10,420 nt of DNA from Entrophospora sp. SA101 (GCA_958430865.1 CAUDNR010004218.1:30849-41268), one strand, 5' to 3'; numbered from the stretch's first letter, positions 1-8,297 are shown. Notes: generated by a model from the sequence alone, not told the origin. Numbers and translations are program-made.

Positions 1-398
1 ATATAAAAGAAACCACGGGATATATTCACAAATTTCATCTTAAAAATTAATTGAAGATTGAGAATTGTTTTGATTGAGATGATAGTGCTGTAATCCTTGG
101 GTTCCATGATAGATCTGATATAAATTAATTTCATATTAATTATTTTTATATAGAAGCAATTCTATATACCACTTAATATTAAGAAAAATCAAAGACAACA
201 GATGGGAGATTATAAAATTGTTAAATCACAATAATAATAATAATAATAATCACGTTACTAAATTTTGATCCCTGTAATCCCATAGTGACACAATGTTCAC
301 TTTGTCTGGTTTTGTTGCAGTATGCCCCATATATTTTTTTTCAACTTTACTAGTCACTCCAATATACATATATAAATTTTTTTTCAAAATAAATAATA
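1..398 (+). promoter_or_regulatory. Upstream region of the RPC19 gene
   Basis: No coding sequence is visible. This AT-rich stretch should contain the promoter and 5' leader of the RPC19 gene that starts at 399. It holds a seven-unit AAT microsatellite (about 230-250), a T-rich tract ending in a TATATAAATTTT sequence at 369-380 just before the ATG, and an A-rich leader next to the start codon. The TATA-like string could be a core promoter element, but it lies so close to the ATG that it may simply be leader sequence. No transcription start can be fixed from sequence alone. Confidence 0.35.
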
Positions 399-1160
399 AT
401 GACCACTAAATCCAATAAAAGAGCTATAAAACCAAAAAGTACTTCTCAACAAATGGAAATTGATGATGATAATATCAATAATAATAAAAAAGTTATAATC
501 ACTACTGAAGAAGACGAAGAGGGTGAGGAGGAAGAAGAAGAGGAGGAAGAGGAAGGAGGAGAAGATGGAGAGACTGTTGATGATGATGCTTATAGTGAAA
601 TATTAGATTTTGTAATTAATTATTTTTAAAGTAAAAACCCATTTTTTGGTTTTTTTTACTTTACAATATTATTAATTTTTTTAATAAAAAAGAAATTTAA
701 TAAAGATGATGATCCAACAAGTTTAACATTTAACATATCAGAAGAAGATCATACATTGGGAAATGCTTTACGTTATGTAATAATGCAAAAGTAATAATTA
801 TGATGATGATGATGATGATGATGATATTTTTATTTTTATTTTTATTAATTGACTTGATTTTTTTTTTGAAAAAAAAAAAAAGCCCAGAAGTAGAATATTG
901 TGGATATTCTATACCACATCCATCAGAAGATAAACTTAATTTACGTGTACAAACTACCAGTAATTAATTTCTTTATTATGTTAAAAACTTTCGTAATATA
1001 TTAATTTTGTATTTACAGAGTATTTTATTTTATTTTCATAGACAATATAACAGCAATAGATGCAATGCATAAAGGTTTAGAAGATTTGAGAAATATATGT
1101 GGTCACATAACAGATTTGTTTGTTGAATCAAATAAATCTTATGATAACAATGAAAATTAG
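399..1160 (+). CDS. RPC19: DNA-directed RNA polymerases I and III subunit RPC19 (RPAC2/POLR1D homologue), four exons
   Basis: Shared small subunit of RNA polymerases I and III. In this family it pairs with RPC40/RPAC1 as the counterpart of the bacterial alpha dimer and acts in the nucleus and nucleolus in rRNA, 5S and tRNA synthesis. Exons are 399-611, 693-790, 883-959 and 1042-1160. The introns are 81, 92 and 82 bp, all GT-AG with GTAATT, GTAATA and GTAATT donors. The joined frame gives 168 residues ending at TAG 1158-1160. Residues 1-71 are a lineage-specific tail rich in Asp/Glu, with an almost pure Glu run at about 40-52. The alpha-like fold follows, with hallmarks [38 protein letters not shown] (with N split by intron 2) and LRVQTT, then an amphipathic C-terminal helix containing [16 protein letters not shown]. 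Yeast Rpc19 is about 142 residues, so the acidic N-terminus accounts for the extra length. Splice sites were chosen because they alone restore the conserved motifs; the first exon read straight through stops at 627. Confidence 0.95.
800..825. repeat. (ATG)n microsatellite in RPC19 intron 2
   Basis: About eight to nine perfect ATG/GAT triplets lie inside the second intron of the RPC19 gene, between the donor at 791 and the polyA-rich acceptor at 881-882. It looks like an ordinary, probably length-variable trinucleotide repeat. Confidence 0.9.
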
Positions 1161-1488
1161 GAAATTAACAATTATATAAAAGTTTCTTTTTCTTTTTTTT
1201 ATGTAGATTTTAACCTTTTAAATCTTTGTTGAAAAAGAAGATATTTTTTTGAATTGAATGCAGCATGATTTGTTGGTATATGAGAGAAAGTTGACAAATA
1301 TAAGATAATGCTTTTCTAGGATCATATTATTATTATATTAAATGTTTTAAGAAATAAGTGGTAGATGATGATGCCTCTTTTTAGCACCATAATTATTAGC
1401 AATTTTTAGATTTCTGAACATGACCAAGTACTAAATTCAATAATATCATAGTACAAACCACATGAATATTTTTATATAATCCAGATTA

Positions 1489-1662
1489 ATGTCTATGATG
1501 CGAACAATTCTAGTTGGATGTAGAGCTCATGCTAGATATAATGTCAAAAACCCATTACCAGTTCCACTTTTTAAAATTTTTGAATATGGATGTAAATCAA
1601 GTAAACCTATCTATATGCAAATATATACGTATATTTATTATCACTATCTGATTGATTATTGA
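1489..1662 (+). CDS. Possible small ORF or exon, unknown product
   Basis: An open frame of 57 codons starts ATG TCT ATG ATG and ends at TGA 1660-1662. The first 38 or so codons look coding-like: mixed amino acids with Arg, Cys, His and Pro (…RTILVGCRAHARYNVKNPL…), unlike the Lys/Asn/Ile/Tyr bias of random AT-rich sequence. The last third turns into a Tyr/Ile-rich string typical of non-coding AT-rich DNA, so the true coding part, if any, may end at a GTAAAC donor near 1602. The CCAG just upstream (1481-1484) could be an acceptor, making this an internal exon. I recognise no family and found no partner exon; it may be a chance ORF or a transposon fragment. Confidence 0.18.
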   Translation: MSMMRTILVGCRAHARYNVKNPLPVPLFKIFEYGCKSSKPIYMQIYTYIYYHYLIDY

Positions 1663-1758
1663 TAGATTAAATTAAATTATGTAATATTACAATTGTGCTG
1701 GCATCCTTGGATGAATTGGAGTTGTATGTCTTCATACATTAGAAAATAACTTGAGAGA

Positions 1759-1780
1759 GTGTGTGTGCGTGTGTGTGTGT
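1759..1780. repeat. (GT)n microsatellite
   Basis: A run of GT dinucleotides with one GC interruption, about 11 units. Simple-sequence repeat in intergenic DNA. Confidence 0.9.
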
Positions 1781-2059
1781 ATGAGAAAATAAAATAATTA
1801 TTTTAAATAAACAAAATCAAAGTTGGAAAATGAATTTATCTAAAAAACCCCATCAAAAATTCAATAGTGGATTTCTAATAACAGAATCATTCCTTTATGT
1901 GTATCATGTTTTCCATTTTTACTCAAAGGATTGAATAAAGTTGTTCTTGGTGTTTGATTATTTTTTGGCAAGGATAATGAAGACTAATCACATAATATTA
2001 TCATACCTCCTTTTATAAATTTAGATCTATCTAATTTAGAGGAAGGGGGTAAGACTCTG

Positions 2060-2315
2060 AACAAATCAATGAAATTTGAACTGATTTGAATTTGAATCAA
2101 ATTGAATCAAATTGAATCACTTAATTTTGATTCATTTCATTCAAATTGAATTCGCATCAAATCCAAATTGTACTTTGATTTGATTCAACTTGATTCGAAC
2201 TGATTTGAATATATAATTTGATTTGAACTAATTTGATTTACTTGATTTGATTCAAACTGACTGATTTGAATCTATAATAACTGATTTGAATCCATGATTT
2301 GAATTAAATACACAT
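2060..2315. repeat. Degenerate TGATTTGAA / TTCAAATCA repeat cluster, probable hAT subterminal region
   Basis: About 250 bp built almost entirely from variants of TGATTTGAAT and its reverse complement form ATTCAAATCA (ATTTGAAT, TTGAATCAAA, TTGATTTGATTC and similar), in both orientations and without a strict period. It begins just after a GGGGGTAAGACTCTGAAC string at about 2045-2062. Dense short motifs in mixed orientation directly inside a G-rich tip are typical of hAT element ends. It lies about 120 bp beyond the stop of the hAT transposase relic at 2431, where the 3' end of that leftward element should be. Assigning it to that element is an inference; the opposite terminal repeat was not found. 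Confidence 0.65.
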
Positions 2316-2430
2316 ATATAATAAATGAAAAATCTTTATTTTAATGTATATTTTATAATTTTATTTACAAAAATATTTTTTATTTATATAGTATAAATAT
2401 TTTTTTTAATAATTTTATTTAAAAATTTTA

Positions 2431-3260
2431 TTATTGTGAATCTTTTAAAATGCCCTTCCACCAATTTTTAAGGCACATACAGCACCTAATTGTATCTGCA
2501 GACAAACTGCATCTAGTTGGTGTAATTAAATCAGTACCACCAGAAAAGATACTTTTAACTGGACACTAGATGCTGGAATGGCAAGATAATCCTTGCCATT
2601 TTGGCTAGATGAGGATATTCCAGCTTGTGCATCTACAAGAAAATCATATCATACATTTTAATTACATCAATATAATCAATTATTTTATTGTTAAATAATA
2701 AAATCTAACTTACCTTCCACCATAACAAAACATCAGTCTTTTCTTGTGCATTTGGATCTTTGAGGTACAAATTTAATTCATTGGAATTGTGGGCAATATG
2801 TTTACACTTATAAATCTGACTTGTTAAATCATCCTCACCATCATTTTCATTATTACTAATTTCAGAATTAATTAATTTTTGTGCAGAGTCTATGTATCTT
2901 CTTTCCCAATTATCTTTTTTATAATAATTAAGTTTAAGTCTGGGGTTCAATACTATTAGAAAAATTATGATTATTATAATTTATTATTATGAAAAAAAAA
3001 TATTGCTTCTTTATTTATTAACTAATTAAGACAAATTAATATAACTTATGTCTTAAAATGATGGTTACTTGTTGTTATTGTATATAATGAAGCATCAGTT
3101 TTATTATAATATTGCAATAATTTATTTTTTGCTTTAGTTATAGTGACTTTCATTTCATCTGAAATATCTGTCAAGTCTTCATAATCTTCTAATTGGTTTA
3201 TAAGCCAATTATATATTGGTACAGAGGATGATAGTGTTGGATAACCATTCGGAAAATTAA
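2431..3260 (-). pseudogene. hAT family transposase, C-terminal remnant with two frameshifts
   Basis: Three exon-like segments read leftwards. The first (about 3260-3069) carries YPTLSSSVPIYNWLI and LLQYYNKTDASLYTI. A GT-AG intron (3068-2953, GTAACC donor) joins in frame to 2952-2714, with LNPRLKLNYYKKDNW and the DVLLWWK motif. A second intron (2713-2633, GTAAGT donor, TTGTAG acceptor) leads into YPHLAKMAR of the hAT dimerisation domain. Single-base losses near 2591 (after MAR) and near 2561-2564 then shift the frame, after which DLITPTRCSLSADTIRC and CLKNWWKG can be read to a TAA at 2433-2431. The motif usually read as SVPSERxFS in this family appears as SVPVKSIFS. This is the conserved C-terminal half of a hAT transposase, now inactive. 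The hydrophobic reading of 3270-3400 in the same frame is AT-repeat translation, not protein. Confidence 0.85.
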
Positions 3261-3269
3261 TACAAATAT

Positions 3270-3395
3270 ATATAATAAAATTAAAAATAAATAATAGATA
3301 AAATAAAGAACTAAAAATAAATAATAGATAACTAAAAATAATAAATAAACACAAATAAATAATATAATAATATAAAATAATATGAATAATATTAC
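3270..3395. repeat. AT-rich local repeat upstream of the hAT relic
   Basis: A-rich sequence with direct repeats of AAAAATAAATAATAGATAA (copies near 3283 and 3313, about 30 bp apart) and further TAAATAATA variants to about 3390. It separates the recognisable hAT exons from the inverted repeat at 3399. No coding content is believable. Confidence 0.6.
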
Positions 3396-3398
3396 TCC

Positions 3399-3494
3399 GG
3401 TGGTGATTGTCACCACCTAAGGAATTAAATTTGCGTGGGGCGGAGTTAGGGTTCGGTTTAATCATAAATTGTATAATTCCTTAGGTGGTCCACC
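3399..3494. repeat. Nested inverted repeat (possible cruciform or miniature element)
   Basis: A perfect 15-bp inverted pair, ACCACCTAAGGAATT at 3412-3426 and its reverse complement at 3475-3489, encloses 48 bp that include a GC-rich core (GCGTGGGGCGGAGTTAGGG) striking in this AT-rich DNA. Each arm overlaps a small hairpin of its own: GGTGGTGA-TTG-TCACCACC at 3399-3417 on the left and GGTGG-T-CCACC at 3484-3494 on the right. The whole can fold either as one long stem or as two outer hairpins. It could be a miniature transposable element, the end of a larger element, or a regulatory palindrome upstream of the gene at 3968. Confidence 0.8.
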
Positions 3495-3967
3495 AGTGAG
3501 AAATAGCAATTCCCCTACGTAATAACCTTGTAAATTCAAAATATTTCATTTACGTATAATTTAAATTCTAATTCTAGATATTGTTTATGACTACAAATGG
3601 AAAATTTTTTCTTTCAGCAAAAGATGATTATTTCTTTTTGATTCGTTCCTGCACCAACCAAATTTATACTGCATCGCAGCAATTAAACTAAATAATGTAT
3701 ATAAGGAAGAGGGTTTTTGAAAGTTTCAATTAATAAATAATCTACCTTAAAATTAACTGTGAAATAGCAAGTGTTGTGAATATAAATCCATTCATTCATT
3801 AATCGAAACTAATAATAAATTTTCACTATCTATCCCCTTCTAACACGCATAGCCTGTTATTTCATAATAAATAATAAACAATAATAACATAAATCATTTA
3901 CACACAAGTTTACACACTACAAAACTTGATCGTAATATATTCTTTTTATAATCCTTAAACCCTAAAA
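3495..3967 (+). promoter_or_regulatory. Upstream region of the membrane protein gene
   Basis: No ORF is credible here. The stretch leads to the ATG at 3968 and probably holds the promoter. A TATATAAGG at about 3698-3706 is the best TATA-like candidate, about 260 bp before the start codon, and a CATTCATTCATT run lies near 3790. The sequence just before the ATG (AAACCCTAAAA) is A-rich, as expected for a fungal start context. Transcription start and regulators cannot be defined from sequence. Confidence 0.35.
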
Positions 3968-5939
3968 ATGGTGATAGTTGAATTAAGCATTGGTCAATTA
4001 GCTGGATTAATTGGTATTTTTAGTGCTATCCTACCAATTATTATTTCTGTGTTGGGCACCATATCAATATTAATGAGCATCAATATAAAATGATGGCTTT
4101 AGAGTGGACAACTTTAAGTAAAGTGGTTGGGGCAAGTCTACTTAATATTTATGGAACAGGTGGCCAACCTGCTTTAACAGGAATTAAATTATGGGGCATG
4201 GGATCATATAAACGTAATATACTTACATACTTGTTGGGGTATCTTTAATAGCATTATTTGGAGTATCAGCTATTGCACCACTTGGTATTTATACATTTGA
4301 AGTAACATATGATATAACATCTGTTGATGCTGATGTTATCAATGCTGATCCATTATTGGATAGTGCAGTTAATAACACATTTTCTCTGAAGGAGCTAACA
4401 AGCATTAGGGTATGTGGTGGATTTTACTACCAACTATGTCCAGGAATGAAAAATATGTTCCATGTTGATGAAGAATATGCAATTGACTTTAACAAAACAT
4501 ACAGTAACAATGCAATGAGATACCGTCTGTTGAAAACTAGTATTAATGATAATATTTCATATCCTTCCTATGATTTTATGATGTTGAATGTGACAAGTGT
4601 ACAGAAGGAGGGTTATGGAATTATTGACACAATGGTTGTAGATCATGGTAATGGTGGACTTTTAATAAACAAAGCAATAAAACCCAATTTAAAAACTAAT
4701 GGGAGTCATGATTGGTCAATTCAAGGCTTGTGGTTGCAACTACATGTCAGTTGCCATTCAACAAATATTACAATAATTTCATGGAAAAACAATACTTCCT
4801 CTTTGTCCTCTAGTTGGATAGGCTATGCAGCTATTAACAACTGTGATATAAATTTACCAGATATAAGTACAATCAATGATCGAGGCCAATCAACAGATCT
4901 TCCAGCAAGAAGCATCTGGTATAGTCGTTTTATACAATCTCTTCTTATGCAAGAATTAAATATGACAGCAAATGGAACTTTTTTTGAGTCACCTGTTCTT
5001 AAAGTTAATTTTGAGGAGCCAAAAACTGTTAATTCAGGAAAATCACTTAATAGTTATTTTGATTATGATGTTAAATTTAACTCAACACTTACCTCAGCTG
5101 CTGAAATTCGGTGTGAAAGATATGGTAGAAAAGACAATCTCACAGAAAATATAGTTGGTGTTGACTGCTGGACATTACTTGGATTTCCCGTACATACTAA
5201 ACAAGGAATTGAACAAACTTTGTACAGCTGTGCTAGTGTAGTTGAAGCAAGTGTAAAGACCATCAAATTGCAATCCAGTATAACAGGATCAACTAATGTA
5301 ATAGATGTGCAAACTATCCCAGCACAATGGTATATTGAAAAGGGAACCCTTAATATTGCTGAAATGAATCCTTGGTGGGGAGGAGTTGAATTTGGAGAAA
5401 AACTTCCTAATAATAGTTTTTTAGTAAGTGAAAATACTCTTTTGTTACCAGCAGGAACTTCCAACATATGGGATATCGATGCAAATGCTGCTTCTGCTCC
5501 TGTTATTGCAGTTGACATGATGCGTAAGCTTGAGGATAGTTTAAAAGGTTATCGAGGAGATGGGATTGGAAATTTGGCGTTATTACAACAATGGAAAGAA
5601 GAGGGATTAACTGAAAAGGATATAAGTGGTATGTACAAACGCCAGTGGAATGATATTATGATCAATATGGTGACTCCTACCAACCAGGCTAAAATCGTTG
5701 GTACCACTCAATTTACGGTGAACAAAACATGCTATGATGTACAGTTTGCTACACAGTACTTGATAGCCATGTTTGGTCTAATAATTATATTCTACATACT
5801 TTTAGCAAGCCTTAGAAATGTAGATGCTTTCAATTCATTGATTAAAATTAGACATGTCGTTCAACAAATGGATCTTGGTAAAGTAATAATAAATGTACTG
5901 GAATATGGAGAGGCAAACACAGTTGGCCCATCACAATAG
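3968..5939 (+). CDS. Predicted fungal cell-surface protein with three membrane segments; two apparent N-terminal frameshifts
   Basis: Function unknown. Read continuously it gives about 657 residues in three frame blocks: 3968-4090 (41 codons from ATG, stop TGA at 4091), about 4090-4238, and 4239-5939 (stop TAG 5937-5939). Adding one base in the A4 run at 4087-4090 and one in the G4 run at 4236-4239 would join them. Membrane segments lie at about residues 11-35 (LAGLIGIFSAILPIIISVLG), 86-112 (around LIALFGVSAIAPLGIY) and 598-616 (YLIAMFGLIIIFYILLASL). Between the second and third is an outer domain of about 485 residues with 8 cysteines (CGGFYYQLCPG early in it) and about 13 N-X-S/T sequons. 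A 41-residue charged tail should face the cytoplasm. The layout, the hydrophobic IAPLGIY exit and the CG…CPG pair resemble uncharacterised fungal membrane proteins I have seen; that is memory, not a search. Alternative: very short introns at 4049-4104 (56 nt, poor GTGTTG donor) and 4214-4251 (38 nt, GTAATA…TAG) also restore frame but shorten both helices. It may also be a recent pseudogene. Confidence 0.75.
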
Positions 5940-6310
5940 GTAAAAAAATTAATATCATTGGGCAAAAAAGGGTTTGAAAAACCCGATCCTAGCAAAAACC
6001 CTTATCATGATTTATTTATTTGGAATTTTTTTATACATAATTTAATAATTCCTTCATGCTATGAAATAAAAGTTGCACATATGTGCTTTATTGACCCCAT
6101 GAAAAATAAAATACGGAATTAACGTGTGTTAAATACGTTCTTAAAAATGTAAATTAACGTATTTACGGTTTTGAAAAAATTTCCCTATTCAAATTTAGTA
6201 TTAGTGTGAAATTGAATTGGTACGGAATCAGCACAGAATTTGAAAAGTAAAAGGTGCATTTTGACTATTATGGGGAAACACTTAAAACATTCTCGTTCCT
6301 TGCAAATTTA
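5940..6310. other. 3' flank of the membrane protein gene
   Basis: Contains the probable 3' untranslated region. A small hairpin (GGGTTT-GAA-AAACCC, 5970-5984) follows the stop, and an AATAAA poly(A)-signal candidate lies at 6065-6070. A perfect 12-bp palindrome GCACATATGTGC is at 6075-6086. Several short ACGTATTT/ACGTGT-like strings occur at 6110-6170 without clear order. No gene is seen. Confidence 0.45.
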
Positions 6311-6430
6311 AGTAGAAATTAAGCATGATTTTCTACTTATTTTCTACTTATCATACTTGAACCATACTTAAATTATACTTAAATTAAACCTGAACTATAC
6401 TTGATTTATAATTGATTTATTCTTAAAATT
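6311..6430. repeat. Short degenerate TACTTAAAT-type repeats
   Basis: About 120 bp dominated by variants of an 11-12 bp word (TTTTCTACTTAT twice, then TACTTGAACCA, TACTTAAATTA, TACTTAAATTAAA, TACTTGATTTA). AAGTAGAAA at about 6311-6319 pairs with TTTCTACTT further on. It may be the repeat-rich subterminal part of a lost transposon, similar in style to 2060-2315 but with a different word. Confidence 0.55.
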
Positions 6431-6569
6431 ACTAGAAAATATATTGTTTTAAATAATTTTATTTATTTATTTAAATACAAATAAATTTTATAAATAGCAA
6501 TAATAATGATGATAACTAATTTTTTTCTTTAATTGTTGTGTAAAAATAACCCATTGTTTAACTATGAAC

Positions 6570-7075
6570 CATTTTGGAAGAAAGAAATATTAATCACAAT
6601 GTTATATATATATATAATAAAAATTATATTATTACTTACTGCGTTATGCTTTGATGGTCATGTGCATAACAATAATAGTGATAGCAAATCTCATTTTGGA
6701 AGAAGAGAAATATTAATACAATGTTATATATTTAATAAGAATTATTATATTATTACTTACCATGCGTAACAATAAACCAGTAAATCCCGTTGATACAATA
6801 AGAATTATTAGTAATATATTATTATTACCTTGATGGTCACATGCATAATAATAAACCCATTAATACAATGAATGTTATACAATAAATTATTATTAATAAA
6901 TTATTATTACTTACCATGTTAACAATAAGCCATTATAATAAATCAGTTGCATATGTAACAATAATCATAATAGTAAACCTCATTAATACATTATATATAT
7001 ATAATAAGAAGTATTATTAGTAATTGATATATTATTACTTACCATCCACCATTATGCTTTGAACAATAATCCAAT
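6570..7075. repeat. Degenerate long tandem repeat with ATTACTTAC core
   Basis: About five diverged copies of a roughly 70-130 bp unit. Anchors are ATTACTTAC at 6631, 6752, 6906 and 7034, with a variant ATTACCT at 6824. Around them recur GAAATATTAAT(C)ACAATGTTATATA, CATTTTGGAAGAA (6569 and 6692 areas), TTTGATGGTCATGTGCATAACAATAA and AACAATAA…CATTAATACA. The first two copies are most alike. Apparent open frames over this block (for example 6533-6769) are repeat translations rich in Ile/Asn/Tyr and are not genes. Confidence 0.65.
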
Positions 7076-7879
7076 CCCAATGTTTAATTGGTAGATCTGT
7101 TTTTTTGAAAAAACAAATATTAATATGATGTTATATAAATAGTAATATTATTCATTATCTACTAGTATTAACTATGTTATGTTTCCCCATTATCTGTTTT
7201 TTGAAGTTACACATTTTCTTTTAATTAATGAATAGATGAATGAAAGAGTGAGCAAAATAAAATAAACCAAAGATTTCTCAAAGATCCATATGCTGTTTGT
7301 TCATAATTCAGCTGTTATTAATTATACTGTCTTTTGATTAGCTCCTTTTTTAATAATACTATAGTTTCAAAGATGTAATCTTCATTTTATGTAAACAAAA
7401 AAATATTGGTTGTGTGATGTATCCTGCAGATCAACAGAGAAGTTTAATATTACTGTATAATGATAAACTCCACTTTAATTAATGTTATAATTATAAATGA
7501 ATTTCAAAAAAGGGCAATCTGGACATCCAGAAAACAATCATAATAATTCCAACTGTTTCCTAAAAGAAAATCTTTCAATGATGGTGAACTCGTTATTCTA
7601 GTTTATATTGTAATTAAGGATACCAGCTGCAGCTTTCGATGAGCTAATTCGTGATCCACCAGTTAAGGAATGATTTAATTAATGCCGATCCAGGCAAATT
7701 TTTTAAATTTCATAGTAATAATAATAGTAATCGATTTTTTGCACCCATAGAAAGTCATGCATTTATTATGTTACATAAAAAAAATCTTATATCAAACTAT
7801 GTGAATCAAAAGTAAAAAACTACATTTACTTACAAATATATGGGCTATTAAATTTGTCAGTTATCTGTTATTTAAGGAG
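7076..7879. other. Intergenic sequence without recognisable gene
   Basis: AT-rich DNA. Two details stand out. AATCTGGACATCCA at 7516-7529 recurs in the duplicated unit at 8440-8453. A locally less AT-rich patch at 7620-7673 (ATACCAGCTGCAGC to GGAATGA) could be the tail of a dead coding exon. Neither is enough to call a gene, and no structured RNA is seen. Confidence 0.4.
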
Positions 7880-8085
7880 CAGTCCTGGATTGTGGGTATA
7901 AAATTCATATATCATCAGGAAATTAATTTAGCGTAAACTTGCATAAATCTTACAATGCCGATGTAATATTGTGTAAATCTTACAGTGCCGACGTAAGTTT
8001 TACACTTTTTTATTATTAAACTTACAATTGACATGTGTAAAATTTTTTTATATTTTCCGGATGATTAAAATATATAAAATAATTA
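7880..8085. repeat. Possible small fold-back (MITE-like) sequence
   Basis: Contains two direct copies, 30 bp apart, of a TAAATCTTACAATGCCGATGTAA-like unit (from 7944 and 7974). The second is part of a good hairpin: GTGTAAATCTTAC (7971-7983), 9-nt loop, GTAAGTTTTACAC (7993-8005), one mismatch. Further out, ATCATCAGGAAAT near 7912-7924 is roughly complementary to ATTTTCCGGATGAT near 8051-8064. Together they suggest a fold-back element of about 150-200 bp, but its ends and target duplication are not visible. Confidence 0.4.
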
Positions 8086-8297
8086 GAATGTGTTCCAGAA
8101 TAATAATATTATTAAATATATTTAATAACCACAATGGTAGCTATTGACTTTATTTATTTTTACTGTTATTTATATCTAGAAAAAACTAATAGTAATTGTT
8201 ACATATAATAATAATAGAGGAAAATTTATGATATTAATTTTAATAGGTCAATAAACTATCACGGGTCAAAAAGTGGCAAAACAGCTATATTTAAACC
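8086..8297. other. AT-rich spacer
   Basis: No gene, RNA or clear repeat seen between the fold-back sequence and the 233-bp tandem duplication. It includes AATAATAATA-type low-complexity tracts. Confidence 0.4.

Larger units (their letters stand above)
1161..2040. other. Intergenic region after RPC19
   Basis: Begins with the 3' untranslated region of RPC19. No AATAAA occurs soon after the stop, so the poly(A) site is not identifiable. The rest is AT-rich sequence without a convincing gene. It contains a GT microsatellite at 1759-1780 and one weak 57-codon ORF at 1489-1662, listed separately. I see no tRNA or other structured RNA. Confidence 0.5.
2045..3270 (-). mobile_element. hAT-type DNA transposon relic, 5' truncated
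   Basis: Leftward element consisting of a decayed transposase C-terminal region (2431 to about 3260), an AT-rich 3' trailer and a repeat-rich end at about 2045-2315 that resembles a hAT subterminal region. The N-terminal BED zinc finger and most of the RNase-H-like catalytic core are missing. Upstream of about 3260 the sequence becomes A/T repeats and then an unrelated inverted repeat. Neither a matching 5' terminal repeat nor an 8-bp target duplication could be identified, so the outer limits are approximate. Confidence 0.6.

Noticed and set aside
3440..3460. GGGTTCGG resembling a tRNA B box
   Set aside because: No A box, anticodon arm or acceptor stem pairs around it; the sequence belongs to the core of the inverted repeat.
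3198..3465. Very hydrophobic minus-strand frames that look like membrane proteins
   Set aside because: The hydrophobicity comes from translating TTTATTATTTTTAG-like AT repeats. Only the C-terminal part of the longer frame is real (hAT transposase exon).
4972..5154. 60-codon + strand frame inside the membrane protein gene
   Set aside because: Overlaps the main frame in another phase and is Leu/Ile-rich with no motif; a shadow ORF.
5063..5518. 151-codon open frame on the minus strand
   Set aside because: It lies wholly opposite the membrane protein coding sequence, which has conserved-looking motifs, cysteines and sequons on the + strand. The antisense frame shows no recognisable domain and is a shadow.
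5970..5984. Hairpin after the membrane gene stop as a bacterial-type terminator
   Set aside because: The stem is only 6 bp and the genes are clearly eukaryotic with spliceosomal introns; rho-independent termination does not apply.
6533..6769. 78-codon + strand frame
   Set aside because: Covers two copies of the degenerate repeat; the same peptide words (near FGRREI and KKEILI) repeat, as expected for repeat DNA.
7620..7673. Possible exon tail reading IPAAAFDELIRDPPVKE then stop
   Set aside because: Balanced composition makes it tempting, but it is only 17 codons, no upstream exon could be joined and no family is recognised.
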